Origin: Pseudoalteromonas rubra
GTDB taxonomy: Bacteria; Pseudomonadota; Gammaproteobacteria; Enterobacterales; Alteromonadaceae
Length of the DNA: 64,000 nucleotides
Direction: 5' to 3'
Assembly (NCBI RefSeq): GCF_005886805.2
Contig: NZ_CP045429.1
Span: 1,830,501 to 1,894,500, forward strand
This document shows, piece after piece, positions 52,491 to 60,007 of the stretch (the first letter of the stretch is position 1; the number at the start of each line of letters is the position of its first letter). The position numbers and the translations under genes are program-made. The notes beneath the pieces are model-generated. The model saw only the letters and a list, made by a program, of their open reading frames with translations. It was not told where the DNA came from and made no database searches.

Positions 52491-53081
52491 CTACTCCTCA
52501 GATGTGAGATAGGCGATGCTTTGCTGTAATAGCTGAGCGCCGCATGGGGTTAAAATTGATTCCGGGTGAAACTGATACCCGATCACCTTATCGTCCGGGT
52601 GGTAAATCGCCATTGGGATTTCTTCATAGTTAGCAATGATTTCCAGGCATTCAGGTACCTGAGTTGCCATAAGAGAATGATAGCGAGCCACAGGAAATGA
52701 CTTACCCAGTCCGTCAAAAACGGGGTGAGGTTTGACGCTAATATGGGATGATTTACCGTGCACCGTCTCACCGGCATGGCCTATGGTGCCACCATAACTT
52801 TGTGTTAGCGCCTGTTGACCAAGGCAGATCCCCAGCATGGGGTAGTGACCTTTGCACAATTCAATTAATTCAAGTAAACACCCTGCGTCTTTAGGCGCAC
52901 CTGGGCCCGGTGATAAAACCAGAATCACAGGATCGGTTTCTTGCTGCATCTTGGCAAAAATGGTGCTGGCATCGAGGTGATTACGATATACCACGAGCTC
53001 AGCTCCAAGTAGTGACAGCTCATCGACCAGGTTGTAGGAAAAGGAGTCAAAGTTATCGAGAAAATATATTTTGGGGATCAT
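52491..53081 (-). CDS. trpG: Anthranilate synthase component II (glutamine amidotransferase)
   Basis: A 196-residue class I amidotransferase feeding ammonia to TrpE. Motifs: IYFLDNFDSFSYNLVDEL, LSPGPGAPKDAGC, the nucleophile Cys in MLGICLGQQAL, and the His/Glu of QFHPESILT. It overlaps the end of trpE by 4 nt. Confidence 0.96.
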   Translation of the reverse strand: MIPKIYFLDNFDSFSYNLVDELSLLGAELVVYRNHLDASTIFAKMQQETDPVILVLSPGPGAPKDAGCLLELIELCKGHYPMLGICLGQQALTQSYGGTIGHAGETVHGKSSHISVKPHPVFDGLGKSFPVARYHSLMATQVPECLEIIANYEEIPMAIYHPDDKVIGYQFHPESILTPCGAQLLQQSIAYLTSEE

Positions 53082-54652
53082 GCCGGTGCTCCTGAATAAG
53101 TCGATTGAATGGCTTTGATGACAGCACTGGCTTTCGCCCTGGTCTCATCGGCCTCGGCTTGTGGGTCGGAGTCATAAACAACGCCTGCACCGGCCTGAAC
53201 CAGTGCCTGGCCATTTTTGACAAAAGCAGAGCGGATCACGATACAGGAGTCCATTGCGCCATCCCCGGTCAGATAGCCTACAGCACCGCCGTAACTGCCA
53301 CGGCGTTGTTGTTCTGTATGCCTGACCAGCTCTGCCGCTTTGACTTTAGGTGCACCGACCAAGGTGCCCATATTCATACTGGCCTGATAGGCATGCAGGG
53401 CATCCAGGTCTGGTTTAAGCTGACCTACGACACGAGAAACTAAGTGCATGACCTGAGAGTATCTGTCTACTTTAAGTAGCTCTTTGGCGTGGCGGGTACC
53501 AGGTACGCTGATCCGGGCTACATCGTTGCGCGCCAGATCAACTAACATCAGGTGCTCTGCACGCTCTTTTTGATCGTCTCGAAGTTCAAGCTCGATGCGG
53601 CTGTCGAGATCCGGGTTAATACTGCCATCGGCAAACTTGCCTCGAGGTCGGGTGCCTGCAATCGGATACACTTCGACCTGATTACTCTGCTCACAATATT
53701 TCAATGCCGATTCAGGAGAGGCACCAAATAAAACAAACTCCTCATCGCGCATGTAGAACATGTAAGGGCTTGGGTTTTGTTGTTTAAGTGCTTTATAGGC
53801 CGAGAGTGGATCGCCACAAGGTAAGGAGAAAGTGCGAGAGGGCACAACCTGAAAGATGTCGCCATCCACGATGTGCTGTTTCAGTTTTACTACCTGCTCT
53901 ATATATGCTTCGTCACTGATATCAACACTGACCTCACAGCTACCTGCAAGCGGGCTTGGCGAGAATGACTCCAAAGCATCACACTGATGATTGAGAACTT
54001 CAAGCTGGCGGCCTACTTCAAAACAGTTCGCATGAACATCGGGACCGTTGAATACATTACCTATCAACTCAGTCGTTTGAGCCTGATGATCTATGATCAG
54101 CAAGGTCTCGGCCAGGTAGAACACGTAGTCCGGACAGCTGTTTGCACCATCCGGCACGTCAGGGAGTTGCTCAAAATTAGCAACCATATCGTACGCAAAT
54201 ACGCCACCCAGAAACAGCGAGAATGGTGTGTCTGAGTTACACTTGATGCGGTTGATACAGGTTCTGAGCGCGCTGAACGCGTTATCGGCCTTCAGCTTGG
54301 CATACTCATCGAGATCGGCCGATGTGTCCTGATAAGTAATGGTCAGCACTGAGTTGTCGAGCGTTACGTCACAGTTTTCGACTTCCTGCGCCAGATAGGG
54401 CAGAAGCTGCTCGCCGTTGTTGGACATCGCCCGGACTATTACATTTTTGCCCGTACATTCAAAGCGCAGTGCTGTATCAACCAAGATAATGCTCTTTACA
54501 TTGTCTTTGGAGTCTATTTCTGCAGATTCCAGCAACAATGAGTTGGGCTTATCCAGCGCCGCGAACAGAGACAAGGGGCTGGCGATGTATTCTCGCCGTA
54601 ACCGAATACTGGTTACTTCCCCGGGCTGTGTCGTTATATGACTAAAAATCAC
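53078..54652 (-). CDS. trpE: Anthranilate synthase component I
   Basis: A 524-residue enzyme that converts chorismate and ammonia to anthranilate. The feedback site LLLESAEIDSKDN near residue 40 suggests tryptophan inhibition. The chorismate-binding core is clear: GDIFQVVPSRTFSLP, FGASPESALKYCEQ, YPIAGTRPRGK, ERAEHLMLVDLARNDVAR, and GTLVGAPKVKAAELV, GSYGGAVGYLTGDG. It is the first structural gene, 34 nt after the second terminator of the tandem attenuator region. Confidence 0.97.
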   Translation of the reverse strand: MIFSHITTQPGEVTSIRLRREYIASPLSLFAALDKPNSLLLESAEIDSKDNVKSIILVDTALRFECTGKNVIVRAMSNNGEQLLPYLAQEVENCDVTLDNSVLTITYQDTSADLDEYAKLKADNAFSALRTCINRIKCNSDTPFSLFLGGVFAYDMVANFEQLPDVPDGANSCPDYVFYLAETLLIIDHQAQTTELIGNVFNGPDVHANCFEVGRQLEVLNHQCDALESFSPSPLAGSCEVSVDISDEAYIEQVVKLKQHIVDGDIFQVVPSRTFSLPCGDPLSAYKALKQQNPSPYMFYMRDEEFVLFGASPESALKYCEQSNQVEVYPIAGTRPRGKFADGSINPDLDSRIELELRDDQKERAEHLMLVDLARNDVARISVPGTRHAKELLKVDRYSQVMHLVSRVVGQLKPDLDALHAYQASMNMGTLVGAPKVKAAELVRHTEQQRRGSYGGAVGYLTGDGAMDSCIVIRSAFVKNGQALVQAGAGVVYDSDPQAEADETRAKASAVIKAIQSTYSGAPA

Positions 54653-54685
54653 ACCTCATTCCTCGTAATTTTCATAAATTAATCT

Positions 54686-54720
54686 AAAAAAAACCCCCGA
54701 AAGCGATTTGCTTGCGGGGG
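54686..54720 (-). terminator. trp attenuator 2, terminator hairpin
   Basis: On the minus strand: CCCCCGCAAGC / GCTTTCGGGGG with one mismatch, then eight T. The GCGGG just after leader peptide 2 (54747-54751) can pair with the 5' arm of this stem to form the antiterminator. Confidence 0.88.
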
Positions 54721-54751
54721 TCTGTGTATTAGGTACAAAGATGCCGTCCCG

Positions 54752-54811
54752 CTAATTCAGGCACCACCACCAAGATTCTACTAGTAAAATAGTTGTTATA
54801 TTATTGATCAC
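54752..54811 (-). CDS. trpL: trp leader peptide 2 (three consecutive Trp codons, GTG start)
   Basis: A 19-codon frame reading MINNITTILLVESWWWCLN, then TAG. The start is GTG, with no strong ribosome site, so translation efficiency is uncertain; the upstream frame is closed by TAA. The TGG-TGG-TGG run and following sequence align with leader 1 with a single-base gap, yet a stop codon is kept. The position directly before attenuator 2 fits a stalled-ribosome control element. Confidence 0.6.
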   Translation of the reverse strand: MINNITTILLVESWWWCLN

Positions 54812-54841
54812 TATACAATATCTTTGAGAAAATTAAGTTAC

Positions 54842-54870
54842 AAAAAAACCCGCGTGTTTAGCGCGGGTTT
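54842..54870 (-). terminator. trp attenuator 1, terminator hairpin
   Basis: On the minus strand: AAACCCGCG / CGCGGGTTT with a short loop, then seven T. The GCGGGT after leader peptide 1 can pair with the 5' arm to give an antiterminator. Confidence 0.9.
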
Positions 54871-54905
54871 CGAAAATCTTGCATGCACAACGACTCACCC
54901 GCTAA

Positions 54906-54950
54906 TTACGAGTGCCACCACCAAATGTTGAAAGTTGTTTGTGTTTTCAT
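54906..54950 (-). CDS. trpL: trp leader peptide 1 (three consecutive Trp codons)
   Basis: A 14-codon frame with ATG start reading MKTQTTFNIWWWHS, then TAA. The three tandem Trp codons near the end, followed by alternative stems and a terminator, are the hallmark of ribosome-mediated trp attenuation. It lies about 30 nt downstream of the best promoter candidate. Confidence 0.88.
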   Translation of the reverse strand: MKTQTTFNIWWWHS

Positions 54951-54985
54951 TTGTTAAGTCGTCGTTATGTAAATTTAGTGACCAC

Positions 54986-55015
54986 AGTAAACCGCACTAT
55001 GGGACAAAGTGTCAA
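54986..55015 (-). promoter_or_regulatory. Candidate trp operon promoter
   Basis: On the minus strand, TTGACA (55010-55015) is followed 18 nt later by TTTACT (54986-54991), four of six matches to the -10 consensus. Transcription would start near 54980 and include both leader peptides. No convincing TrpR operator was seen. Confidence 0.5.
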
Positions 55016-55169
55016 GGTCAAATTGGAAAAAATGCGGCCAGTTCCCAAAAATGGTTATTTTGGCCTAGCTGCTTGCTGCATTATCACTGTTTAGTGCGTC
55101 AGATAACCGCCCTTAGAAGTAAACAACATGGTATACTAAAATCCGCATTTTTTAGAAGGTTATGAGAGT

Positions 55170-56015
55170 TTGATAAAATACGACTTACACAGTCACAGTA
55201 CTTTTTCGGATGGTCGTTTGGCGGTCGGTGCCTTGCTTGAACGAGCAACCGAAAGAGGTGTGGACGTACTTGCCATTACAGATCACGACACCACCGCAGG
55301 TCTTGCTCCTGCAAGGGCGTATATCGCTGATCAACAGTTGCCTTTGTCGCTCATCTCCGGGGTTGAGATTTCAACCAAGTGGGAGAGCTTTGAAATACAC
55401 ATTGTGGGTCTGAATATAGATGAATCGAACAATGCATTGAGCACCTTGCTTGCCAGTCAACAGCAGAAACGTCGTGAACGCGCTAAAGAGATTGGTGCAC
55501 GACTGGCCAAGCGAGGTTATGAAGGTATCTATGAGCAGGCGCAAACCCTGGCTGAGAACGCTGAAATTACCCGTGCTCACTTTGCCAAAGCACTGGTAGA
55601 CAGAGGGGTCGCTAAAAATATTCAGGGTGTGTTTAAAAAGTTTTTGGGGCGCAACAAAATCGGGTATGTGCCCAGCAGCTGGTGCAGTATGAGTGAGGCG
55701 ATAGATGCCATCCATCAGGCTGGTGGCGTGAGCGTATTGGCGCATCCGGGTCGTTATCAGATGTCTAATAAGTGGCTCAGAAAGCTACTGAGCGAATATA
55801 GTGCTGCGGGCGGCAAGGCAATGGAGGTCGCACAGCCACAACAGGCACCATCGGAGCGACAGTTTCTGGGGCAGTTGAGTCGTGAGTTTGACTTACTGGC
55901 TAGCCAGGGATCTGACTTTCATTATCCAACGAACTGGTTGGATCTTGGAAAAAATCTATACTTACCAAAAGATTGCCAAGGTGTTTGGCAATTCTGGGGC
56001 GCGACAGAGGAGTGA
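55170..56015 (+). CDS. rnm: PHP-domain phosphoesterase, RNase AM (YciV/TrpH)
   Basis: A 281-residue protein starting at TTG 55170. The PHP metal ligands are clear: YDLHSHSTFSDG, AITDHDTTAG, SGVEISTKWESFEIHIVG, VLAHPGRYQ and GSDFHYP. In E. coli the homologue is a 5'-3' exonuclease acting on RNA ends and 5'-phospho nucleotides. It is divergent from the trp operon, as in many gammaproteobacteria, and heads the run rnm-yciO-scpA-scpB-rluB. Confidence 0.92.
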   Translation: MIKYDLHSHSTFSDGRLAVGALLERATERGVDVLAITDHDTTAGLAPARAYIADQQLPLSLISGVEISTKWESFEIHIVGLNIDESNNALSTLLASQQQKRRERAKEIGARLAKRGYEGIYEQAQTLAENAEITRAHFAKALVDRGVAKNIQGVFKKFLGRNKIGYVPSSWCSMSEAIDAIHQAGGVSVLAHPGRYQMSNKWLRKLLSEYSAAGGKAMEVAQPQQAPSERQFLGQLSREFDLLASQGSDFHYPTNWLDLGKNLYLPKDCQGVWQFWGATEE

Positions 56016-56019
56016 CAGC

Positions 56020-56640
56020 GTGAGCCAATTTTTCCATATCCATCCTGATAATCCACAAGGTCGTCTGATCCGTCAGGCCGTTGACATCATTCAGCAAGGT
56101 GGCGTAATCGTATATCCAACCGATTCTGGATACGCCATTGGCTGTAGTCTGGGTAATAAACAGGCGAAAGAGCGAATTGAGCGTATTCGCGGTATTGAGA
56201 AGCATCATAACTTTACGCTGATGTGCCGGGATTTATCTGAGCTTTCGACTTATGCGCGTGTCGACAATCAAATGTTTCGGATGATCAAAAACAATACGCC
56301 GGGCCCTTATACATTTATTCTTAAGGGAACTAAAGAGGTCCCAAGGCGGTTGCTTAATGAGAAGAAAAAAACCATCGGGATCCGGGTGACAGAACATCCG
56401 ATCACGGCAGCTTTACTCACGGAATTAGGTGAGCCCTTGATGTCTTGTTCGTTAATTCTGCCGGATGAGCAATTTACCGAATCGGACCCGGACGACATTC
56501 GCCTGCGTCTGGAAAAGCACGTTGACCTGATCATTCACGGTGGGTACCTGGTAGAGCAGGCGACGACTGTGATTGATATGTCCGACGATGAAGTGGTGAT
56601 CCTGCGTCGTGGTTGCGGCGATACAACCCAGTTCGAATAA
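56020..56640 (+). CDS. yciO: YciO, YrdC/Sua5-domain protein
   Basis: A 206-residue product started at GTG 56020 (VSQFFHIHPDNPQGRL), 8 nt after AGAGGAG and 4 nt beyond the rnm stop; the longer open frame is inside rnm and is not coding. The YrdC fold shows VIVYPTDSGYAIGCSL, KERIERIRG, and the C-terminal DLIIHGG. Family members bind RNA and threonylcarbamoyl-AMP; the role of YciO itself is not settled, tRNA t6A synthesis being usually done by TsaC. Confidence 0.9.
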   Translation: MSQFFHIHPDNPQGRLIRQAVDIIQQGGVIVYPTDSGYAIGCSLGNKQAKERIERIRGIEKHHNFTLMCRDLSELSTYARVDNQMFRMIKNNTPGPYTFILKGTKEVPRRLLNEKKKTIGIRVTEHPITAALLTELGEPLMSCSLILPDEQFTESDPDDIRLRLEKHVDLIIHGGYLVEQATTVIDMSDDEVVILRRGCGDTTQFE

Positions 56641-56642
56641 TC

Positions 56643-57458
56643 ATGCCTGATCAGAGTGCCCAGCAAAAGCTGCCACTGGCATTTTTACATGGTGAAGCGG
56701 TATTGGAAAAGCCGGAGGATCTGTACATTCCTCCGGATGCACTGGAAGTCATACTGGAGACTTTTGAGGGGCCGCTCGATCTGTTGCTGTATCTCATTAA
56801 ACGCCACAAGCTGGACATCCTTGAGTTACCGATACTGAGTATTACGCAGCAATACGTGCAGTACGTGGAGATGATGCAGGATATGCAGCTGGAGCTGGCC
56901 GGTGAATACCTGGTTATGGCGGCCTTACTGGCACAAATTAAATCGCGTTTATTGTTACCGGTTCACGAAGAGCTGGAAGATGAGGAAGATCCGCGTGCAG
57001 AATTGGTCAGACGGCTTCAGGAGTATGAGCAATTTAAAAAAGCGGCTGAGAATTTGGACCAGATCCCCCGCGTAGATCGGGAAATTTTTGTTGCCCGCGC
57101 GCTGATGGAAGAATCAGAAGAACCACAAACCCGATTACCCGACATTGAGATGGCCGAGCTGCTTCTGGCCCTGAGTGATGTGATGGCACGGGCAAAAACC
57201 TTTGAACATCATCAGATCAGTGCTGAAGTGTTGTCTACTCGTGAGCGCATGGCCGCAATTCTTCAGTTTTTATCTGAACATACCGAGCCGGTTGAGTTTA
57301 CACGCTTGTTTACTTTGTCGGAGGGGCGCAGTGGTGTGGTGGTCACGTTTATTGCCATGCTTGAGTTATTGAAAGAGCAATTGATTAACTGTGTGCAGGT
57401 AACTCCCGCAGGTACGCCTGCCAGTGCAATTTATTTGTCATTAAAGCTACACGAGTGA
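56643..57458 (+). CDS. scpA: Segregation and condensation protein A
   Basis: A 271-residue kleisin starting at 56643, 2 nt after yciO. The core is strongly conserved: ILETFEGPLDLLLYLIKRH, LDILELPILSITQQYV, LAGEYLVMAALLAQIKSRLLLP. It joins SMC and ScpB in the chromosome-condensing complex. The acidic linker DELEDEEDPRAEL is typical. Confidence 0.95.
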   Translation: MPDQSAQQKLPLAFLHGEAVLEKPEDLYIPPDALEVILETFEGPLDLLLYLIKRHKLDILELPILSITQQYVQYVEMMQDMQLELAGEYLVMAALLAQIKSRLLLPVHEELEDEEDPRAELVRRLQEYEQFKKAAENLDQIPRVDREIFVARALMEESEEPQTRLPDIEMAELLLALSDVMARAKTFEHHQISAEVLSTRERMAAILQFLSEHTEPVEFTRLFTLSEGRSGVVVTFIAMLELLKEQLINCVQVTPAGTPASAIYLSLKLHE

Positions 57459-57508
57459 CGTGGGCTCTGTCATAATACGTCGCTTTAGACTAGCCTTATC
57501 CTACTTGC

Positions 57509-58096
57509 ATGAAACGTCGTATCAGTGATGAACAATTGGTTGAACTGGTTGAAGCAGCCATTTTCGTTGCCGATAAGCCTTTGTCTCGCAAACAATTGAA
57601 AGAAACCGTTTTGCAGGATATTCATGTATCTGATGTCCGCCTCAGGCAGGCGCTGGATACCTTGAGCGAGCATTATCAAACCCGCGGTGTCAAACTGGTT
57701 GAAGTCGGAACGGGCTACCGTTTTCAGGCCTGTGCCAGCTTAAGTCCCTGGCTCAGTAATCTGTGGCAGGAAAAAGCGCCAAAGTATTCTCGTGCAACAC
57801 TCGAAACATTGGCACTTATCGCTTATCGACAACCCATAACCCGGGGTGAGATTGAGCAGGTGCGGGGCGTGACGGTCAGCTCTAACATCATTAAAAGCTT
57901 GTTAGAGCGACAATGGATAAAGATAGTGGGCTATAAAGAAGTGCCGGGTAAACCCGCACTGTATGCAACAACGAAACAATTTTTAGACTACTTTTCGCTT
58001 AATGGGTTGGATATGCTCCCTGAGCTGCCTTCCCAACAGGGTGAAAAGCTAGATCAGATGTTAGATGATCCTTCTGTGAGAGAACCATCAGAATGA
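57509..58096 (+). CDS. scpB: Segregation and condensation protein B
   Basis: A 195-residue protein with two winged helices ([49 protein letters not shown]). It dimerises and binds ScpA in the Smc complex. The final TGA overlaps the rluB start (ATGA). Confidence 0.95.
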   Translation: MKRRISDEQLVELVEAAIFVADKPLSRKQLKETVLQDIHVSDVRLRQALDTLSEHYQTRGVKLVEVGTGYRFQACASLSPWLSNLWQEKAPKYSRATLETLALIAYRQPITRGEIEQVRGVTVSSNIIKSLLERQWIKIVGYKEVPGKPALYATTKQFLDYFSLNGLDMLPELPSQQGEKLDQMLDDPSVREPSE

Positions 58097-58953
58097 GTGA
58101 GAAGTTACAAAAAGTTTTAGCACGCGCTGGCGTTGGCTCGCGTCGTGAAATGGAAAAGTACATCGAAAGCAACCGTGTTAGTGTTGATGGCAAGGTGGCT
58201 AGACTGGGTGATCGTGTTGAGGAAAATGCGGTTATCCGGGTCGATGGGCATATCGTAAAAGTAGAGCAGCAGGATGATCGGATCTGCCGTGTCTTGATGT
58301 ACCATAAGCCAGAAGGCGAGCTGTGTACGCGTAAAGACCCTGAAGGGCGTCGCACTGTGTTTGACCGTCTGCCGCGTATTGAAGGCGATCGCTGGATTGC
58401 TATCGGCCGATTGGATGTTAATACATCAGGTTTGTTATTGTTCACCAATGATGGTGAACTGGCCAATCGTTTGATGCATCCAAAATATGAAGTAGAACGA
58501 GAGTATTCGGTACGAGTATTTGGTGATGTGACTAATGAGCACCTGCGTAACCTGAAAAAAGGCGTAGAGCTGGAAGATGGCCCTGCGAAATTCCTGAAGC
58601 TGGCACCACGTGGTGGTGAAGGCCTGAACAAGTGGTTTAATGTTACTCTGACTGAAGGTCGTAATCGTGAAGTGCGTCGTTTATGGCAGTCCCAGGAGCT
58701 TGAAGTCTCGCGCCTTATTCGTATTCGCTACGGTAAGTTAGAGTTGGGTAAACGTCTGCCTCAGGGGGGCTGGGAAGAACTCAAGCTGGAAGATGTGAAT
58801 TACCTTCGCAAATCTGTTGGCATGCGCCCTGAAACGCAAACTAAGCTGTCGGTGATGCCTGAAAAGCGTAAAGACAAGCGTGCTAAGATAAACCGTATTC
58901 GCAAGGCGGTAAGCAAGCATAATCAGCGTCTCAAGCAGAGCAAACGTCGTTAA
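58093..58953 (+). CDS. rluB: 23S rRNA pseudouridine(2605) synthase
   Basis: A 286-residue enzyme. The S4 domain (residues 1-60) begins [27 protein letters not shown]; the catalytic Asp is in [28 protein letters not shown], and the tail is very basic (RLKQSKRR). It modifies U2605 of 23S rRNA. It ends the operon at a very strong terminator. Confidence 0.95.
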   Translation: MSEKLQKVLARAGVGSRREMEKYIESNRVSVDGKVARLGDRVEENAVIRVDGHIVKVEQQDDRICRVLMYHKPEGELCTRKDPEGRRTVFDRLPRIEGDRWIAIGRLDVNTSGLLLFTNDGELANRLMHPKYEVEREYSVRVFGDVTNEHLRNLKKGVELEDGPAKFLKLAPRGGEGLNKWFNVTLTEGRNREVRRLWQSQELEVSRLIRIRYGKLELGKRLPQGGWEELKLEDVNYLRKSVGMRPETQTKLSVMPEKRKDKRAKINRIRKAVSKHNQRLKQSKRR

Positions 58954-58954
58954 T

Positions 58955-58994
58955 AGACATAAAAAAAGCCGCGAAAGCGGCTTTTTTTATGTCT
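58955..58994. terminator. Perfect bidirectional terminator between rluB and yciK
   Basis: An 18-bp perfect stem (AGACATAAAAAAAGCCGC and its complement) closes on a GAAA tetraloop. Symmetric A and T runs serve both convergent genes. Confidence 0.95.
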
Positions 58995-59738
58995 TTATTT
59001 TACCTGTGCGTCCAGCGACTGACCATTTACCTCGGCCGAATCATCAGACATCAGATAAAGATAAGTTGGCATCAAATCTTCTGGTGTTTTTAATTTATCT
59101 TTATCTTCTCCCGGATAGGCTGTGGCGCGCATGCCTGTGCGAGTAGCCCCTGGGTTGATACAGTTAATACGAATGTTCGTTTTGCCAACTTCAGCGGCCC
59201 AGGTTTGCATCATTCCTTCGGTAGCGAACTTAGAAATGGCATAGGCCCCCCAAAATTCTCGGCCCTGACGACCAACTCCGGATGAAGTGAAGATAATTGA
59301 TGCACTGGGGGCTTTGCGCATGACAGGGAATAGGTATTTGGTGATCATAGCCTGCGCAGTGACATTTACTTTCATGATGTTTTCGAATGTAGAAACACAA
59401 AAGTGCTCTAGCGGACCCAATGCACCTAATATAGAGGCGTTGTTCAGTAGTCCGTCAAGCTTGCCAAATTGTTGTTCGATAGTGGCGGCAAGATCTCGAT
59501 AGTGCTGTTTTGTGGCACCCTTTAGGTCTAAAGGTACTATTGCAGGTTTTGGATATCCTGCGGCGACGATTTCGTCATAAACACATTCCAGCTTGCTGGT
59601 GGTTTTACCCAGCAAAATAACGGTCGCGCCATGTTTGGCATAGGTCAGCGCAGCAACCCGGCCAATGCCATCGCCTGCACCAGTGACCAAAATCACTTTG
59701 TTTTCTAAAGCATTCTCAGCTGCTTGATAAGTATGCAT
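58995..59738 (-). CDS. yciK: YciK family short-chain oxidoreductase
   Basis: A 247-residue SDR started at 59738 (MHTYQAAENALENKV), behind AGAGG and aligned with the E. coli YciK start; an upstream ATG adds 13 residues. Motifs: VILVTGAGDGIGRVAALTYA (TGxxxGxG), LLNNASILGALGPL (NNAS), the catalytic Ser in IIFTSSGVGRQG and YxxxK in WGAYAISKFATEGM. Substrate unknown. It is often linked to trp and rnm loci, as here. Confidence 0.93.
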   Translation of the reverse strand: MHTYQAAENALENKVILVTGAGDGIGRVAALTYAKHGATVILLGKTTSKLECVYDEIVAAGYPKPAIVPLDLKGATKQHYRDLAATIEQQFGKLDGLLNNASILGALGPLEHFCVSTFENIMKVNVTAQAMITKYLFPVMRKAPSASIIFTSSGVGRQGREFWGAYAISKFATEGMMQTWAAEVGKTNIRINCINPGATRTGMRATAYPGEDKDKLKTPEDLMPTYLYLMSDDSAEVNGQSLDAQVK

Positions 59739-60007
59739 TTTGAACCTCTGAGCTAAATTTTCAGCATATTTTACCACATACCACAGCCAAGTTATCGAAT
59801 TTATTGTAAATATGGCTGGCGAAACGCTACACTTTGCGTTAACTTAAACTGGTCTAATGTCTTATTAAAAGCAGATTTACCTTTAAGTACCTTTTTGCAA
59901 AGGTTTTAACTAAATATTCTCTGATTGGTCAATTTACCAGCTAAATTAAGCAGTTAAGTTGAATTCAGGGCTAAGAATAATAATAAGATTATGTCGGAGC
60001 CAAATAA

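Noticed and set aside
54950..55169. A TrpR operator at the trp promoter
   Set aside because: The consensus with paired CTAG halves was looked for around 54950-55030 and not found; an ACTAGT segment at 54779-54786 is inside leader 2 and lacks symmetry.
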